NCBI GenBank assembly: GCA_964572365.1 | Contig: CAZNFK010000108.1 | Location: 1-7,260, forward strand | Source of the DNA: Salinimicrobium sp964572365 | GTDB lineage: Bacteria; Bacteroidota; Bacteroidia; Flavobacteriales; Flavobacteriaceae | DNA length: 7,260 nt | Direction of reading: 5' to 3' | Shown here: piece after piece, positions 7,106-7,260 of the stretch | Numbering within the stretch: the stretch's first letter is position 1 | Layout: each line of letters starts with the position of its first letter | Made by a program: the position numbers and the translations under genes | The notes under the pieces: model-generated | What the model saw: only the letters and a program-made list of their open reading frames with translations | Told to the model about the DNA's origin: nothing | The model's database searches: none

Positions 7106-7260
7106 GGGGCGGAAATATCTTTTGAGACGATCTTCCCACCCTTCAGCCTAAGGATCTTCTGCGTCTTTTGGGCCAGTTCAATATCATGGGTCACAATAAT
7201 GAGCGTGGTTCCCAGTTCCCTGTTGAGCTCAAAAAGAAGATTTTCCACTTTTTCACCGGT
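7102..7260 (-). CDS. ybbA: ABC transporter ATP-binding protein, YbbA/LolD type; C-terminal 52 codons only
   Basis: The frame is open to the right edge of the window, so the Walker A, Q-loop, signature and Walker B motifs lie outside. The visible part begins at TGEKVENLL, which in this family directly follows the D-loop. It then shows the last core strand and the H-switch, TLIIVTHDIELA, with the switch histidine codon at 7186-7188 (- strand). The end, ILRLKGGKIVSKD, is the usual terminal strand pair of MacB/LolD/YbbA-like ATPases. Its TGA shares bases with the permease ATG, so the two subunits are almost certainly made together and assembled as one complex. The YbbA label rests on the adjacent YbbP-like permease, because the visible segment alone would fit any LolD-like ATPase. 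The gene is cut by the window edge and shows no sign of damage. Confidence 0.88.
   Translation of the reverse strand, partial: TGEKVENLLFELNRELGTTLIIVTHDIELAQKTQKILRLKGGKIVSKDISAP

Noticed and set aside
1..7260. Mobile element, defence island or CRISPR array
   Set aside because: No transposase, integrase, terminal repeats, spaced direct repeats, tRNA attachment site or abrupt change in base composition was seen.

Overview
The window looks like chromosomal DNA from a member of the Bacteroidota, most likely the Flavobacteriia. The protein families and their style fit this: a GAF/PAS sensor ending in an H-box of the form SHIVRAPLAR, and a YbbA/YbbP-type exporter. So does a perfect Bacteroidota-type -7 promoter box (TAnnTTTG) just before one gene, together with short AT-rich spacers and no strong Shine-Dalgarno sequences. 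No species can be named from the sequence alone. Gene density is very high: no gene-free stretch exceeds about 80 bases. I found no tRNA or rRNA genes, insertion sequences, CRISPR arrays or other signs of mobility.

Left part (1-1978, + strand): the 3' portion of a large multi-PAS sensor gene, cut by the left edge. It ends in a histidine-containing dimerisation domain but has no ATPase domain. A single-domain response regulator overlaps its end by 14 bases. The two are probably co-translated and form a signalling pair; the absence of a kinase catalytic domain is the most unusual feature here.

Middle part (1979-4546): a short spacer with a small inverted repeat and a possible promoter, then a YdgJ/IolW-like Gfo/Idh/MocA oxidoreductase on the + strand. 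Facing it tail to tail, with only 4 bases between the stop codons, is an AGCS-family sodium:alanine (amino acid) symporter on the - strand. The symporter has its own very close promoter box.

Right part (4547-7260, - strand): a YbbP-type ABC permease with two FtsX-like modules. It is preceded, with an ATGA stop/start overlap, by the last 52 codons of its ATPase (YbbA type), which runs off the right edge. These two form one envelope-located ABC complex.

The modules (signalling pair, sugar/polyol oxidoreductase, amino acid symporter, ABC exporter) show no obvious shared pathway. The window reads as ordinary core genome with a few points of interest rather than a clear new system.
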